DNA of 64,000 nt from Phycomyces blakesleeanus NRRL 1555(-) (lineage: Eukaryota > Mucoromycota > Mucoromycetes > Mucorales > Phycomycetaceae), in assembly GCF_001638985.1 (NCBI RefSeq), contig NW_017265138.1, positions 124,001 to 188,000 on the forward strand, written 5' to 3'. Made by a program: the position numbers and the translations under genes. The notes beneath the pieces are model-generated. The model had not been told where the DNA came from and ran no database searches. It saw only the letters and a program-made list of their open reading frames with translations. Positions 37,272 to 49,025 of the stretch are shown one piece after another (position 1 is the stretch's first letter; every line of letters starts with the position of its first letter).

Positions 37272-40200
37272 ATGGAGCCCAATTCAAAGACTCAAACCGA
37301 AGGAGGCTCAGGCAGCTCTTCTCCAGTAACTGTCACTGGAGAAAATCAACATCATTCAAAGACACAATACGACACAACCAATGTTAAGAATTTGACAGTA
37401 GAAGAACTCTATGACAAGGAGAAGTATGATCTCTCGACCATGGAACCAGGAGATGTCTTTGTTCTTCTCCAGTAAGTATTATATATAATTATATTTAATT
37501 GTTTATTCAACCTTACTTATCATTTGTTTTTTTTTACTATTATCTAATAATGATAATAATAATAATAATAATAATAGAACATCGACTGTTGGTTTGACTT
37601 CAGAGGAGGCAGCTTCTCGTGTAGAAAGATTTGGCTACAATCGTCTAGAGCACAAAGAAGTTAGTCCGATTCTTCAGTTTCTTGGCTTCATGTGGAATCC
37701 ACTCTCATGGGTCATGGAGGCCGCTGCAATTGTAGCTATTGTTCTTTCCAATGGTGAACACGAACCTCCGGATTGGCCCGATTTCATTGGTATCCTTTTG
37801 CTTCTCATTGCAAATTCAGTGATCGGGTTTCTGGAAGAACGTCAAGCCGGAAATGCCGTAAAGGCTCTGATGGAATCCCTTGCCCCTGAATGCAAAGTCA
37901 AGCGAGACGGTGTCTGGAAGACCATGGAGGCTGCTGAACTAGTGCCCGGAGATGTGATTAGTATCAAACTTGGTGACGTGATTCCCGCAGACGGCAGACT
38001 TATCAGCGCTCACGGCGAGGTTTCGATTGATCAGGCTGCCCTCACTGGTGAATCTCTTCCGACCGGAAAGCAGGCTGGTGATGAAGTATTCTCGGGCTCT
38101 ACTGTAAAGCAAGGAGAAGCCGAGGCCATCGTAATTGGTACAGGTGTCAACACCTTCTTTGGTCGTGCGGCTAAACTCGTAGGAGATGCTGGAGACGACA
38201 TTGGTCACTTGCAGCAAATTCTTGGAATGATCGGTAACTTTTGCTTGGTCAGTATCGGTATCTTTATTGTGGCCGAGATCCTGGTTATGTATGCCGGCTT
38301 CCGCTATCACTATCGTCGTGGAATCAACAACCTGCTAGTCTTGCTCATTGGTGGTATCCCCATTGCTATGCCCACCGTTCTGTCTGTCACTCTCGCAATC
38401 GGTGCAAAGCAGTTGGCCGAACACAAGGCAATTGTTACCCGCATTACAGCCATTGAGGAAATGGCAGCTGTCACTATTCTCTGCTCAGACAAGACAGGTA
38501 CTCTGACTCTCAACAAGCTTATCGTCGACAAGCCAACCATCAAGACTTACTGCGAGTTCGATGGAGAAGACATTATCCGAATCGCCTCCTATGCTTCTCG
38601 CACAGAAAACCAAGACGCCATTGATTTTTGTATCGTAAACTCCTTGCCTGATTCCACATTGGCTCGTGCAGGTGTCGAGGAACTCGAGTTCAAGCCATTC
38701 AATCCCACGATCAAGCGTACCGAAATTACCTATCGTTTTGACGGAAAACTCTATCGCGCCACAAAGGGAATGTCACACTTTATTCTCGACCTCTGCACTC
38801 GTGACAAGACCGAAGCTCAGATCAAGGCCCTAAATGATGATGTCGACGAGTTTGCCCGCCGTGGTCTTCGTTCTCTCGCAGTTGCTATCAACGAAATTCC
38901 CAGCAATGATCCTGAAGATGAAGGAACCGGATTCCGTCTCATCGGTCTCCTGCCCATCTATGATCCTCCTCGTTCAGACACAAAAGAAACCATTGATCGT
39001 GCTATTGCTCTGGGTGTTCAAGTCAAGATGATTACTGGTGACCAGCTTGCTATTGCCAAAGAAACCGGCCGCCGCCTTGGTATGGGTGACAACATGTACT
39101 TGTCAAAGACTCTCAAGGACGGCCCACCTGCTGGTTCTGGCTATGACTCGGTTGACAGCCTTGTTCTTGGTGCCGATGGCTTTGCTGGCGTCTACCCTGA
39201 ACACAAATACGAGATTGTTGAGCGACTTCAACTTATGGGACACATGGTAGCAATGACTGGTGATGGTGTAAACGACGCCCCTGCTCTTTCCAAAGCCAAC
39301 GTTGGTGTAGCTGTAGCAGATGCCACTGATGCTGCTCGCTCTGCTGCCGATATTGTCCTTACCGAGCCAGGCCTTTCGGTTATTATCGAGGCTTTAATCC
39401 AATCCCGTCAAATTTTCCAACGTATGCGCAACTACTCCATCTACACATGCTCTGTGACCATTCGTATCGTGGTCGGATTCTCTGTTCTTTGCTTTGCGTT
39501 CAAGTTTGACTTTCCTCCTTTTATGGTCCTGATTCTGGCTGTTCTTAACGATGGTACCATCATGACTATTTCAAAGGATCGCGTTAGACCTTCCCCACTA
39601 CCTGACACTTGGAATCTTACCGAAATCTTCTGCTATGCGATTGTCTATGGTCTTTACTTGGCTGCTTCAACTATCGGATTCTTTGCTGTGGCTTACAAGA
39701 CCGACTTTTTTATGAACAAGTTCGGTGTTGAGAGATATGCAGACCCCAACAATGGCGTGTTTCACTCTGTCGTATACCTCCAGGTGTCTACTATCTCTCA
39801 GGCTCTTATCTTTATCACCAGATCTCAGAGCTGGTTCTTTATGGAGCGCCCTTCTATCTTGCTGGTTTTGGCTTTTGTTGTCGCACAGCTCGTGGCTACC
39901 TTTATTGCTGTCTATGCTAATTGGGGATTCACAGATATCTCTGGTTGTGGCTGGTCATGGGCTGGTATTGCATGGATCTGGAACTTCCTCTGGTTCTTCC
40001 CTCTTGACTTGATTAAGTTTGCCATGCGCCGTGTGTTCCCCAAGAAGGCAGTTGGTGTCAACACTGCTGTTCCAGTAGCAGCAGCTGGTGATCGGTCCAG
40101 ACGTTCTTCGATGGTTTCTAACTCTGGATCTGGTCGATTCTATGCTAACCGAACCCACTCGCTTCGTGCCATGGAGCAGTCAAGAAACTTTGGAAACAGA

Positions 40201-40399
40201 CTCTTGGGATCCAACCGCGAGCTATCAATGGCCCCGCAGGAATTGCGACGCTTCTCTTCTGTTCAGGTATATAAATATATATATTTGCACACAATTACTA
40301 TTATTTCTTTATTGAATCTGTACTCATATGTTTTTTTCTCTCTCTTTAATTTTTTAGACAAACCATGCTTCTCGTGTACTCCAAGGAGAACCCGCTTAA
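37272..40399 (+). CDS. PMA1: Plasma membrane H+-ATPase (P-type, PMA1)
   Basis: Three exons: 37272-37471, 37578-40266, 40358-40399; phases agree, giving 976 residues. Seen: [10 protein letters not shown] (actuator TGES loop), [12 protein letters not shown] with the phosphorylated Asp near 371, [40 protein letters not shown] (hinge/Mg site), and the type-III ATPase membrane segments ([52 protein letters not shown]). The C-terminus has a Ser/Arg-rich regulatory tail and the last exon adds [13 protein letters not shown]. Known role: the proton pump that energises the fungal plasma membrane; the C-terminal tail is autoinhibitory and phospho-regulated in yeast. The coding exon is clearly more GC-rich than its surroundings, as expected for a highly expressed gene. 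Reading through the last intron would give a longer, implausible tail. Confidence 0.97.
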
Positions 40400-40766
40400 A
40401 ATTTCGCGTACACTTCTCCATCTATATATATTTTAATTTTTTTTTTACCTTTTTACCTTCTATATCTACCTTACCATATAATAGACATAAAAATCACAAT
40501 TAATGTAATCTCTCTTACTTAGTTTTTCTTTCTTTCGCACATATTGCTATATAACTATAAATCCTTTTCTTTCTTTCTACTGCCTATATATATACTAGCA
40601 CAGACATATCAAATAGACCACATTTGAATAAACAAACTACACAAAATAATAATAACATTCTTTTTCAGCTTTGTTGTTGTTGTTATTTTTATAAGCATTA
40701 TATATATATAATAACTGTTACAAAATAATACTGATGTCAATAGACAGAACACCTTTGGCATAGCAG
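40400..40766. other. PMA1 3' region
   Basis: T- and AT-rich sequence after the PMA1 stop, holding its probable 3' UTR (TATA and AATAAA-like words near 40690). No gene or repeat recognised before the transposon-derived block begins. Confidence 0.4.
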
Positions 40767-41660
40767 CAATTTTATGGAAACAACGTTTTCTGGTGAGGTA
40801 CTAATTTTTTTTTGCCGGGCTAATTAATTGTAGCTACTTGTCTGGGGTCCGATGTCTTTTCTCCGATCTTTCAAGACAAAGTGGTGTGTCCTTAAATTCT
40901 TAATTCAATATTTAAATACAAAAACTTCCTTTCTGTTGTATAGTCATCTCGTAAGAACTACTAACCAATTGTATTAAAACAAAATCTCTTAGAGATAGCA
41001 AAGAGATTATTTTACTCATTGCAGATTAGCAATTAGATATCCTAATGTTAGTAAGTACTTTCTAGAAATCACTTTGATATAAACCTTATCAATAAGGATA
41101 TCCGTTTTTTTAATGCAAGAGCATTTTTTGACCAAAAGCCTCTCCATGTTTCACCGGTTAATGGTTACATTGACATAACAGTGGCAATCGCAAAGATACA
41201 GGAATTTTTACATGTAACTAAAGGTGGTAAACCAACTCGAGTGTACTTGAAGAGTGTCATAAAGGAGAGGAACGACATTTCTAGGGCTAAGCACGGCATG
41301 TTCTGTTAGGTATGATGTCTTGACATAACATGTTAAGTAGCTATTTTACTATTATATATATATAATGATTCATTAAAGGTAGTATAAGGATGTAAGTGTA
41401 AAACTATATATTTAAGAGGATATTTTTACACTTACCCAAAGCTATTATCCTACCTGTGGTATACACACTAAGCACACGTACACTACAAACTCATACAGTA
41501 CAAACCAATAACTACACGACGGGGATTTGGGTTACAGTAATTTTAATAGTAACAGATATGAACAATATTATTCGGTCTCTTTAATAAATAACGCTTTCAC
41601 AGTATCTACGTTTCCCTATGCTGAGATACTAACCTAAAATTAATTCCGAATACTTCAGTG
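40767..41660. mobile_element. Deleted second copy of the unknown element
   Basis: It carries both shared blocks of the 8651-11445 element (40767-40892 and 41463-41660) in the same order and orientation, but only about 570 bp lie between them and no coding frame is present. GGAACGACATTTC at 41270-41282 resembles the terminal word of block L (GGGAACGACGTTTC at 8660). This is consistent with an internally deleted, non-autonomous copy, or with a UTR/control segment belonging to the broken gene that starts at 41684. Confidence 0.5.
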
Positions 41661-41683
41661 GGAATATACACTGAGAAAAATAA

Positions 41684-44643
41684 ATGAAACAAAATGCAAG
41701 CATTAAGCAAGAAAAGAAGGTCGTAAAGAGACAAATATATGATTCAAGCTCTTCATCGACTTTCTGTAAAAACTGTAAAAAAGTAGGATGCAGATCTATG
41801 CGTTCTCCTGGATGTTCAAAATATATCACACCCAAAGAAGAATTACTTCAAGAAAATCTTGGGACTTACCACAATTCGTTTACGAGGAAGCTTTCTCTAA
41901 GAATAGTAATCCATGCCAATCTTCAACGGTTATTCAAGAAAAAATCATCTCGACTTCAAAAGACCTTAAGCATATCATAACAAGGGCCATATGACTTACA
42001 AGATATTTCTATCTGCCTAGTAGCCACCAATAATTTTGATGATAGTATTATTTTCAAGAAAAACTACTGGCACTCGATTTGTCCACTTGTGAAATCCAGA
42101 AAAAATCACAAATAGTCATCATACCCCAAGTAGCTTGATATAAACTTGAGATACATGCTGCCTCTCCTTCCCAATTATTGTTTATATTAAAAGAATAATA
42201 CAAACAGGTTCAAGTCTATGCTTGACAGAGGTTTGTAAAGAATTATTCACGATCTATACAAAATAGAGAAGTTCGTGGAATAACTTTTTCAAAGTTGTAC
42301 ATAACACAAAGCCAAATAGGGTAACTCTTTCGAGGATTTAAACTTTTTCAAAAAATTTGTAAATGGGTTGCTTATTACTTAATTTATTCATTGGATTTTA
42401 TATTTACTAAACTTCCAAATACAACATTCAATAAATTCAACCAGAAAAAATTGTTTCTTTTGATGATAAAATAGCTTTATATTAAATTTCTCATTAAGGC
42501 TTCTATAGCTAGCTTTGCTTAGATAAATTTTATTAAATAGATAAGTTGATAAACGTGAACAAAAATGTGTAAAATGATCTTGTCTATATCGTTGCTGATT
42601 TATATTCAAAACTTTACATTGTTCCGTATATTTCTACTATTTTCATAACGTTAGTTTAGAATAAAAAATAGAAAGATATTAGAGGTTGAAAAAGTTCTCT
42701 CACTTTTTCAGAAAATCTGAAAATTTCAAAAACCTTTTCAAAATTATTTTTGTATTGTTACATTATTTTCTTATTTAAATCACTGAGTTTGATTTAAAAA
42801 GGAAATTTTCTTTGAAAAAGTGACTCCACGAACTTCTCTAATAATATGTTGAAAATTTTGAAGCTATACTTCTTAGATAGTTGATTTATTAACTTCAAAA
42901 TATGTTTATTGTAAGTGATCAATCAACATTCAAGCTGGCAATTAAAAGTATACTCATAGGTTACTAAATAGGCATCCCGCCCAAAAGAGATAGAGCAAAC
43001 TTCTATAAAGTATTTTTACCAGTTTTTTTGTGATGGGAATCATCAATGGCCGATATCCTCAATATTTGAAGAGCAACAAAGAAACCACATTACTATGTTT
43101 TGGTAACCATTGAAGTATATAGCACCAGAAGAAGTAACACTAAGATCTTTTTCTGGGTACCCTGGAAAGTATATTCCCATTCTACCGCATATTTTGGTAG
43201 AGTATGAAGAGGAACACACAAATCACTATCGCTATCATGTACGGAGATTGCCTTTGCCTCGTCTGTTTAGCTTGTTTCCAAAACCCTATCTACACTTTCT
43301 ATATATAACTATCTCTGCGATCGCCTTTTCTGCTTTTTTGTGAAATTATGTACCAAGAGGGTATAATGAGCAACTTGAAATGTTTAAAAATGCCGTGATT
43401 TTTAAAGCATAGCGAGTCAAAAGGTATAGAATCATTGAAGTTTAAACGAAAGCATAATTAATCGAGTGTTTTTTTTTATACATTAGCGAACTTGATTCCT
43501 AATAGGAATAACAAAGTTTTACTCGGAAGCCTCTTGCGGTCAGACAAAGTTTCGGTCGATTGCATTTTTTTATAGAAAACAAAAGTTTTCTCAGGTAGTA
43601 AATAATCTAGATCTCAAGCTAACATACTTTAATGACGAGGAGGTCATGTCGCTATATAATTCTGTTTATTTGGGACATGGAAGAAAGACAGTGTATACGG
43701 CAGTATGTGGCTTCGATAAAGACATTCACCTCATTATACGTTGCTCGACTAAAGAATATTACCATTACACCTGGTCAGCAAAATTTTTAGCCGATCAACA
43801 AAAACTGAAGAAGGAAAATGGAATAGATAAAGTAGAATCTAAAATCCCAACATATTAGTCAGCCGAAGCCAATAGATATTACGACTATGTGAAATATATG
43901 CTTGAGCATATCGATAGCCTGTTTGATTTCTACAATGTTTCTAGCGGGAAAAAATGGCTCACATTATATCAAAATCAATATTCTAGTTAATTGAGGCGTA
44001 AAATACAATCATAAAAGAAGAAGGCAGAACAAGAAGAAGGAAGAGAAAAGAAAAGGAAAAGGAAGGGACGAAAAGAAGGTCGTGAAAAAGTAAAAACCTT
44101 TATATTTTAACATGTTAAATAGGCACCATCTAATCTAGAGAAAATACAAATGTTGAATAAGTGGAGGCCACAAGAGTATTTCGAAGATAATAATAAGATC
44201 AACTTGATAATTTCTAGGAGATGGCATGTTCGGCAAGGACTCTGTAAAGCTAAAAGGGAACCTGTGTGGAGTCACGGGAATCTTATGGAAGACACTAAAT
44301 AATAGGGAAAGAGACGGCCGACTGATTGCTGTTACAATTGATAAATATAATTACTCAAACAATCGCAGTAGCTGCCATCTTAAAAAGTTGAAGCCACTTG
44401 AGCATATCTGCGGCCATAGTATCTTGGAATTCATATCCTGTAGAATATCATGGCAGCGAGATATCAACGCGAGTAAAAATATGATGACAATATCACTTCG
44501 ACTTGGAGAGGAATTGGTCGACAGGCCGCTTTCCAAAGACCTAAAAAAAAACAGCAATAATAACAGTGAAACCTCCACCACACCCCCACATTACTGTATT
44601 ATGAATAGCTTGTCTCTTTCGAGAGATTTAGATAATTACAGGT
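41684..44643 (+). pseudogene. Decayed TnpB/Fanzor-like RNA-guided nuclease-family gene, split by a MITE
   Basis: Fragments lie in collinear order on the plus strand. (1) 41684-42110: a Cys-rich start (CKNCKKVGCRSMRSPGC) followed by KEELLQENLGTYHNSFTRKL and, after frame changes, FKKNYWHSICPLV. (2) After the MITE at 42266-42838: 43110-43343, with PILPHILVEYEEEH and PRLFSLFPKPYLHFLYI. (3) 43480-43980: GQTKFRSIAFFYRKQKFSQV, HGRKTVYTAVCGFD, NRYYDYVKYMLEHIDSLFDFY, with an in-frame stop at 43858. (4) 44226-44643: GKDSVKLKGNLCGV, LIAVTIDKYNYSNNRSSC, WQRDINASKNMMTIS. The last block has the form of the TnpB/IS605 OrfB/Fanzor RuvC end: a zinc-ribbon region followed by a [W/D]xRDxNAS/AxNM segment. Zinc-ribbon cysteines are partly lost. 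Stops, frameshifts and the insertion show it is dead. Assignment to Fanzor rests on motif form only. Confidence 0.6.
42266..42838. mobile_element. 573-bp MITE with 29-bp terminal inverted repeats
   Basis: The left end 42266-42294 begins GAGAAGTTCGTGGAATAACT; the right end 42810-42838 is its reverse complement with two or three mismatches (CTTTGAAAAAGTGACTCCAC then GAACTTCTC). Both ends are flanked by TA (42264-42265 and 42839-42840), the target duplication of the Tc1/mariner-type superfamily. The interior is AT-rich with further imperfect CTTTTTCA/GAAAAAG repeats and has no transposase, so it is a non-autonomous element. It interrupts the Fanzor-like pseudogene. Confidence 0.85.
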
Positions 44644-44645
44644 AA

Positions 44646-45794
44646 ACTAAATACTACTTTTACTTCATCTGAAAACTAATTTCTTTGTCTACATTTTCTT
44701 TTTCGTTTGTCCAAAAAAGGTAAATATAGCATCTAGAAATTAATTTTGATTCGTCTAAAAAGGTTCCTAACTTGTCTCAATCTCAAGTAAAAACTGTAGC
44801 ATCGCATGCAGGCAGTCACAAGTGTTTTCCCGCCAAAAAAAAAGAGTTGAGATTTGACGGGCACAGGACAGGTACAGGCACAAATAGAAATAGAAAAAGA
44901 AAAAGAAGGAGTGAAATGCAGCTCATAATCTTCTTTGATGCACGCACAAGAGCGGGAAGAAGCAGACGAGCATTAGACCGGTTTTGAATCCTGACCGCCA
45001 CCTGGTCAGTTCAGAGTATCAATGACAAACAATACAAACCCGAAGAAACCAAAACGGAGTTCTCATTCAAAGTTTTCTTTAATGCATTTTGGTGTCCTTT
45101 GTTCCGCCTCAACCTAACCCAACCCAGCCCTTTCTGTACAAATAAACTATTTATGGACATCTTGTCCTCTTCTCTCTCTCTCTCTTTCTCTCTCTTTCTT
45201 TTGGCTACTGCTATCAAATTTATACACCTCTTGACACAACAGTCTTTTGTCATCTCTCCTTGTTGTCCTACGCGCTCCTGTCCAAGGGATAGGAACCGCT
45301 CCCAGCAAAACAAAAAAAAACAAAGTCGTGTCATTCATACCACAACGCATCTGCCTTTTCTTTTTCTTCTTTTTCTTTTAATACACTACAGCTCATTACC
45401 TTTTTTGAGGATTAGATCCCAGAGCCCTGCATGACATTACCGAAGAACCAACTAAACCAATATCCCTGTCTTTTTTTTACTGTCAACTCCTTGTGAAAGA
45501 CAGTACTTCGAGACGACGAATCTTATTTAATTACAACTAGAGTGTTCATAAAAAAACACTTGCGGTGGTAACGAGTTAACCTGCCAGCAAGGAATTTTCT
45601 TGCAAACCCCCCCCCCCCCCCCCCCCCCCCTCCAAAAAAAAATACAACGAAAAACAAACATACGTACAAACAAAACCACAGAGAAAAGAGAAAGGAAAAA
45701 AAAGGACAATATTTTTGATTATTTAAGAAAATAATAATAACAGTAATAAATATTAAGCGCTTTATAACCAACACCAACCAAGAAAGAAAAAAAT
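44646..45794. other. Intergenic with extreme poly-C tract
   Basis: No convincing gene. The frame at 44772-44987 (+) is overlapped by an antisense frame and matches nothing. It contains CT-rich microsatellites (45168-45200) and the C24 run at 45607-45630. The last part is the promoter/leader of the FAR1-domain gene. Confidence 0.4.
45607..45630. repeat. Homopolymer C24
   Basis: Twenty-four consecutive C, followed by TCC and an A run, in otherwise AT-rich DNA, 165 bp upstream of the FAR1-domain gene start. Such a tract can form i-motif/G-quadruplex structures; its length may also reflect sequencing uncertainty. Confidence 0.9.
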
Positions 45795-47391
45795 ATGACT
45801 ATAAATTCCCAGACAAACGATAGTCCTTTGTCAGGAAGCCGACTTGCCGTAAGTTCTGAGAATATAATTCACTGGGTACCAATATATGTTGTATAAAATC
45901 AAAAAAAAAATCAAAAAAAAATAGATGGAGCCTTTGTACAAACGACTGCTATCAAAGACAATGCCCGATAGTGCTTCTGCGATTGAGTACTGCAGAAAGA
46001 TCTGTGCAGAGTTTGGCTTCACTGTCAAACAAGAAGCAAGTGCAAACAAGGTAAATGATGGCATGGTATCCTTTAGGGAGGGGTTGAACAATGTATCTTA
46101 TATAGGAAAATAGAACATATATGTGTATTGTTCTCGCGAAGGATTACCTGACTCTCAACGGCACCCACGACCACCACCTCGACGACGCCGACCATCTAAA
46201 CGATGCGACTGTCGCTGGAGAGCAGTGTTACATGAAAACGAAGATGGAGAATGGGAGTTTCGGAAATCGATGAACCCGGATGCCTCTGAGCACAACCATC
46301 CGATGATGTTGCCTGATGAAATGGTGCAAAACTGGCCAAACGAGGTCACTGAAGTGATCATGGGTATGGCCCGACAAGGAAACCCCACGCATGCGATACG
46401 GGAAGCGATCAAGCAAAAATTTCCTACGATTGTGTGGAATGAGCGTCGGTTTTATAACCGCTTATCCGAAGAGCGCAAGAAGATCAAGCAGAAAGGAGCT
46501 GTCGATCGTATCCAAAGATTGTGGGAGGTCTCATCACGCCTGCTCACAATTGTGGCAGCTCAAGATGGATGGGCGACAAGTTTGGAAGACGAGTTGAGTC
46601 AGCTACTTGCCCGATATGCAAAAATGGCTCATCTATCACCTGAAGCTATTGTCGATATTGTTGATCTGCCAGCCAAAGGAGTAGTGACAGAAACGAGTAC
46701 AAGCGGCGGAAATATAACAGCAGCAAATAGGCGTAAAAGCATAATGACAGTTGACGATGATGATGCGGAAGAGGAGGAGGGGGAAGAACAACCGAAATTA
46801 AAGAAACGAAAGACCCAAACACAGACAATTCATGTGCCAGGGTACACTATACAAGTTCAACCCCCAACTAAAGTACAGCTGGCATCGCAGTCAATAATCA
46901 TCGATCACAGAAGTCCGTCCACACAACATTCGCCATCATCTTCCATATCTTCCACTTTTTCCGTTGCGGCAACTACAAATGCACTACACCAGAATTTAAA
47001 GAATACTCAAAAACAGCAATATGAACAACAACAAATGCAACAACGAATGCAACAACAGCAGCAACAGGAGCACCGGCAAACGAGTTCAAGCCAGCAACAG
47101 CTACAGCAACAACAGGAGCAACAATCGCAGCTAGTTCAACACCAAAACAACCAGCAGTTACAGCAATATCAGCAATACCACCAGGAATACCACCAATACC
47201 AGCCTCAGGGTCAAAGTCAACAGCAACAGCAACAGCAACACCGTCACCACCATCATCATCACCATCACCGACACCAGATCCAGCAACAGAGTAATCAACA
47301 GTACCTACAGGGCCAACATCAGACACAGCCTGACCCGGCAGATGCAGACTTTTATTGGGTTTTTCTAAATGGTTTGCGACTTTACAAATAA
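45795..47391 (+). CDS. FAR1-domain, glutamine-rich putative DNA-binding protein
   Basis: Three exons: 45795-45848, 45925-46050, 46114-47391; about 485 residues. Residues about 36-115 form a FAR1-type DNA-binding domain, a WRKY-GCM1-like zinc fold: AIEYCRKICAEFGF, YVYCSREGLPDSQRH, SKRCDCRWRAVL, a Trp-containing strand and SEHNHPMM, giving the C...C...C-x-C/H-x-H pattern. Then follow an Arg/Lys-rich helical segment (FPTIVWNERRFYNRLSEERK), a helical middle, an acidic stretch (DDDDAEEEEGEEQ) and a Gln/His-rich C-terminus with an His8 run. Family knowledge: FAR1 domains derive from MULE transposases and act as transcription factors when the catalytic part is lost; no DDE core is present here. Start choice relies on the first exon matching phase 0 with the acceptor after A-rich sequence. 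Confidence 0.82.
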
Positions 47392-49025
47392 TATTTTATT
47401 ATCTTATAAAATTATTAATTTTGACTTGCTTGGAAATGTCTTTGTAAGTAATACTTGATATGTAATCTAATATGATATATAATTTCGACTCTTTTATCTC
47501 TCTCTCTCTCTGTGTGTGTGTGTGTATGTATGTATGTACCTTTAGAGAGTACATGAATACTTATTGTAAGGATTCAAACAAAAGCAAAAGACTTGTTAGA
47601 GTATAAATGGTAGTTACAGCTTTTACAGTGATTTTGCACTTGAAATCAAGGCAAATGTTAATTATTATTATTATTATTATTATTATTTAACCTCTAAAGA
47701 AATGTATGATTTTTTATTGAAAACTAAAGCCATATTCACTAGGACCATATCCAATTTGATTGTTCATCTGTTCGTTTATTTATTTATTGTATCTTTTTCT
47801 GGTAGTACGATTTCCCAAACGTCCTTGTGTTTCTTCTTTTCTTTCTTGCTCTTTGTAACTATATTATGTACGCCGATAATTGACTGTTATGGCTCTATCT
47901 TCTATGCTATATATATATATATATTATTGATACACTTCTGCAATGGTAAACCAAGAGAGTCTTCTACACTCTAAAAAAAATAAAAATAAAATAAAAAACC
48001 CCCTCTCATCAATTTATTGTAAACGGGTTAATTTCTTCTAAAGAAATAATATGTAACCCAATACAAAAAAAATTAAAACCATCATTCTTTTTTCTTTTTA
48101 GATATTATTATTACTATTATTATTTTCTAAAGAAAATTCTATTAGATTATGTAATAATCATAATAGCAACACTACTAGTATTGCAGTACTTGAAGATATT
48201 CGTGTAAAGATACAGATATAAAGTGAATATCATTGTTAAATATATGTATATTTGTGTGTGTCTGTCTGTCTGTCTGTCTGTCTACAGTAAAATACCAAAA
48301 ATTTAATAAAATTCTGACTGCACGTTTGGACAATACTGAGAGGGTGAAAAAAAAAAGATAAAAATTAATTGAGCCAAAAGGAGAAAGTTCAACCAACAAT
48401 GCTAATATTTATCAAGTACAAAGTAGATGCACTAACCAGTTATATATATGTATATGTATATAATATTGTTCTTAAAGTTATGTTGCGGCAGAATGTCATA
48501 CTTTGTACATTTTCTACATTTTTTGTATTGTATTATAAAAAAAATTATATTTTATTTTTCAGGGAAATGGTGTAAATGCCACATTACCAGCCCATCTTCA
48601 CCAGCCCATCTTCACCAGCCACATGTTTCTTGCGTTCAATAAGGCTTAAAAACCACACAATATAACCAATAATATCCAAAAGTAAAATTTGAACATTGAC
48701 ATTTTTTTTGTTATCCGTAATACTTCCTTTAATAGAGTAATACTTATATATCTATATTCATACATAAACACACATACCCATATATATATTTATATATATG
48801 TTTGTTCCTTTACTTTTGTCCTTGTTGTTTATTGGTGTTGTTGATTGTAATAGAGAATAAAGAAAAGCATGAGACGGCAAGCTATTAAGCAAGCACATGT
48901 TGAGGAGAGTTTGATGAATGAGATATAAAAAAAAAGAAGAAGAAGAAGAAAAGGATGAAGAGGAAGAATAAGAGGAGGAGGAGGAGGAGGAGGAGATAAA
49001 ATAGGAATAAAAATAATATTTTAAC
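47392..49025. other. Intergenic between convergent FAR1-domain and F-box genes
   Basis: About 1.6 kb, AT-rich. It contains ATT (47660-47686), TCTG (48262-48283) and GAG/GAA (48937-48993) microsatellites and a 14-bp tandem repeat (48586-48620). Small frames are low complexity. Confidence 0.4.
48586..48620 (+). repeat. 14-bp tandem repeat, 2.5 copies
   Basis: ACCAGCCCATCTTC occurs twice head to tail, followed by ACCAGCC. It stands out as GC-richer than the surrounding AT-rich spacer. Function unknown. Confidence 0.85.

Noticed and set aside
44772..44987. Basic 71-codon frame after the Fanzor-like relic
   Set aside because: The Arg/Lys-rich peptide comes from GAAAAG-type repeats and is overlapped by an equally long antisense frame.
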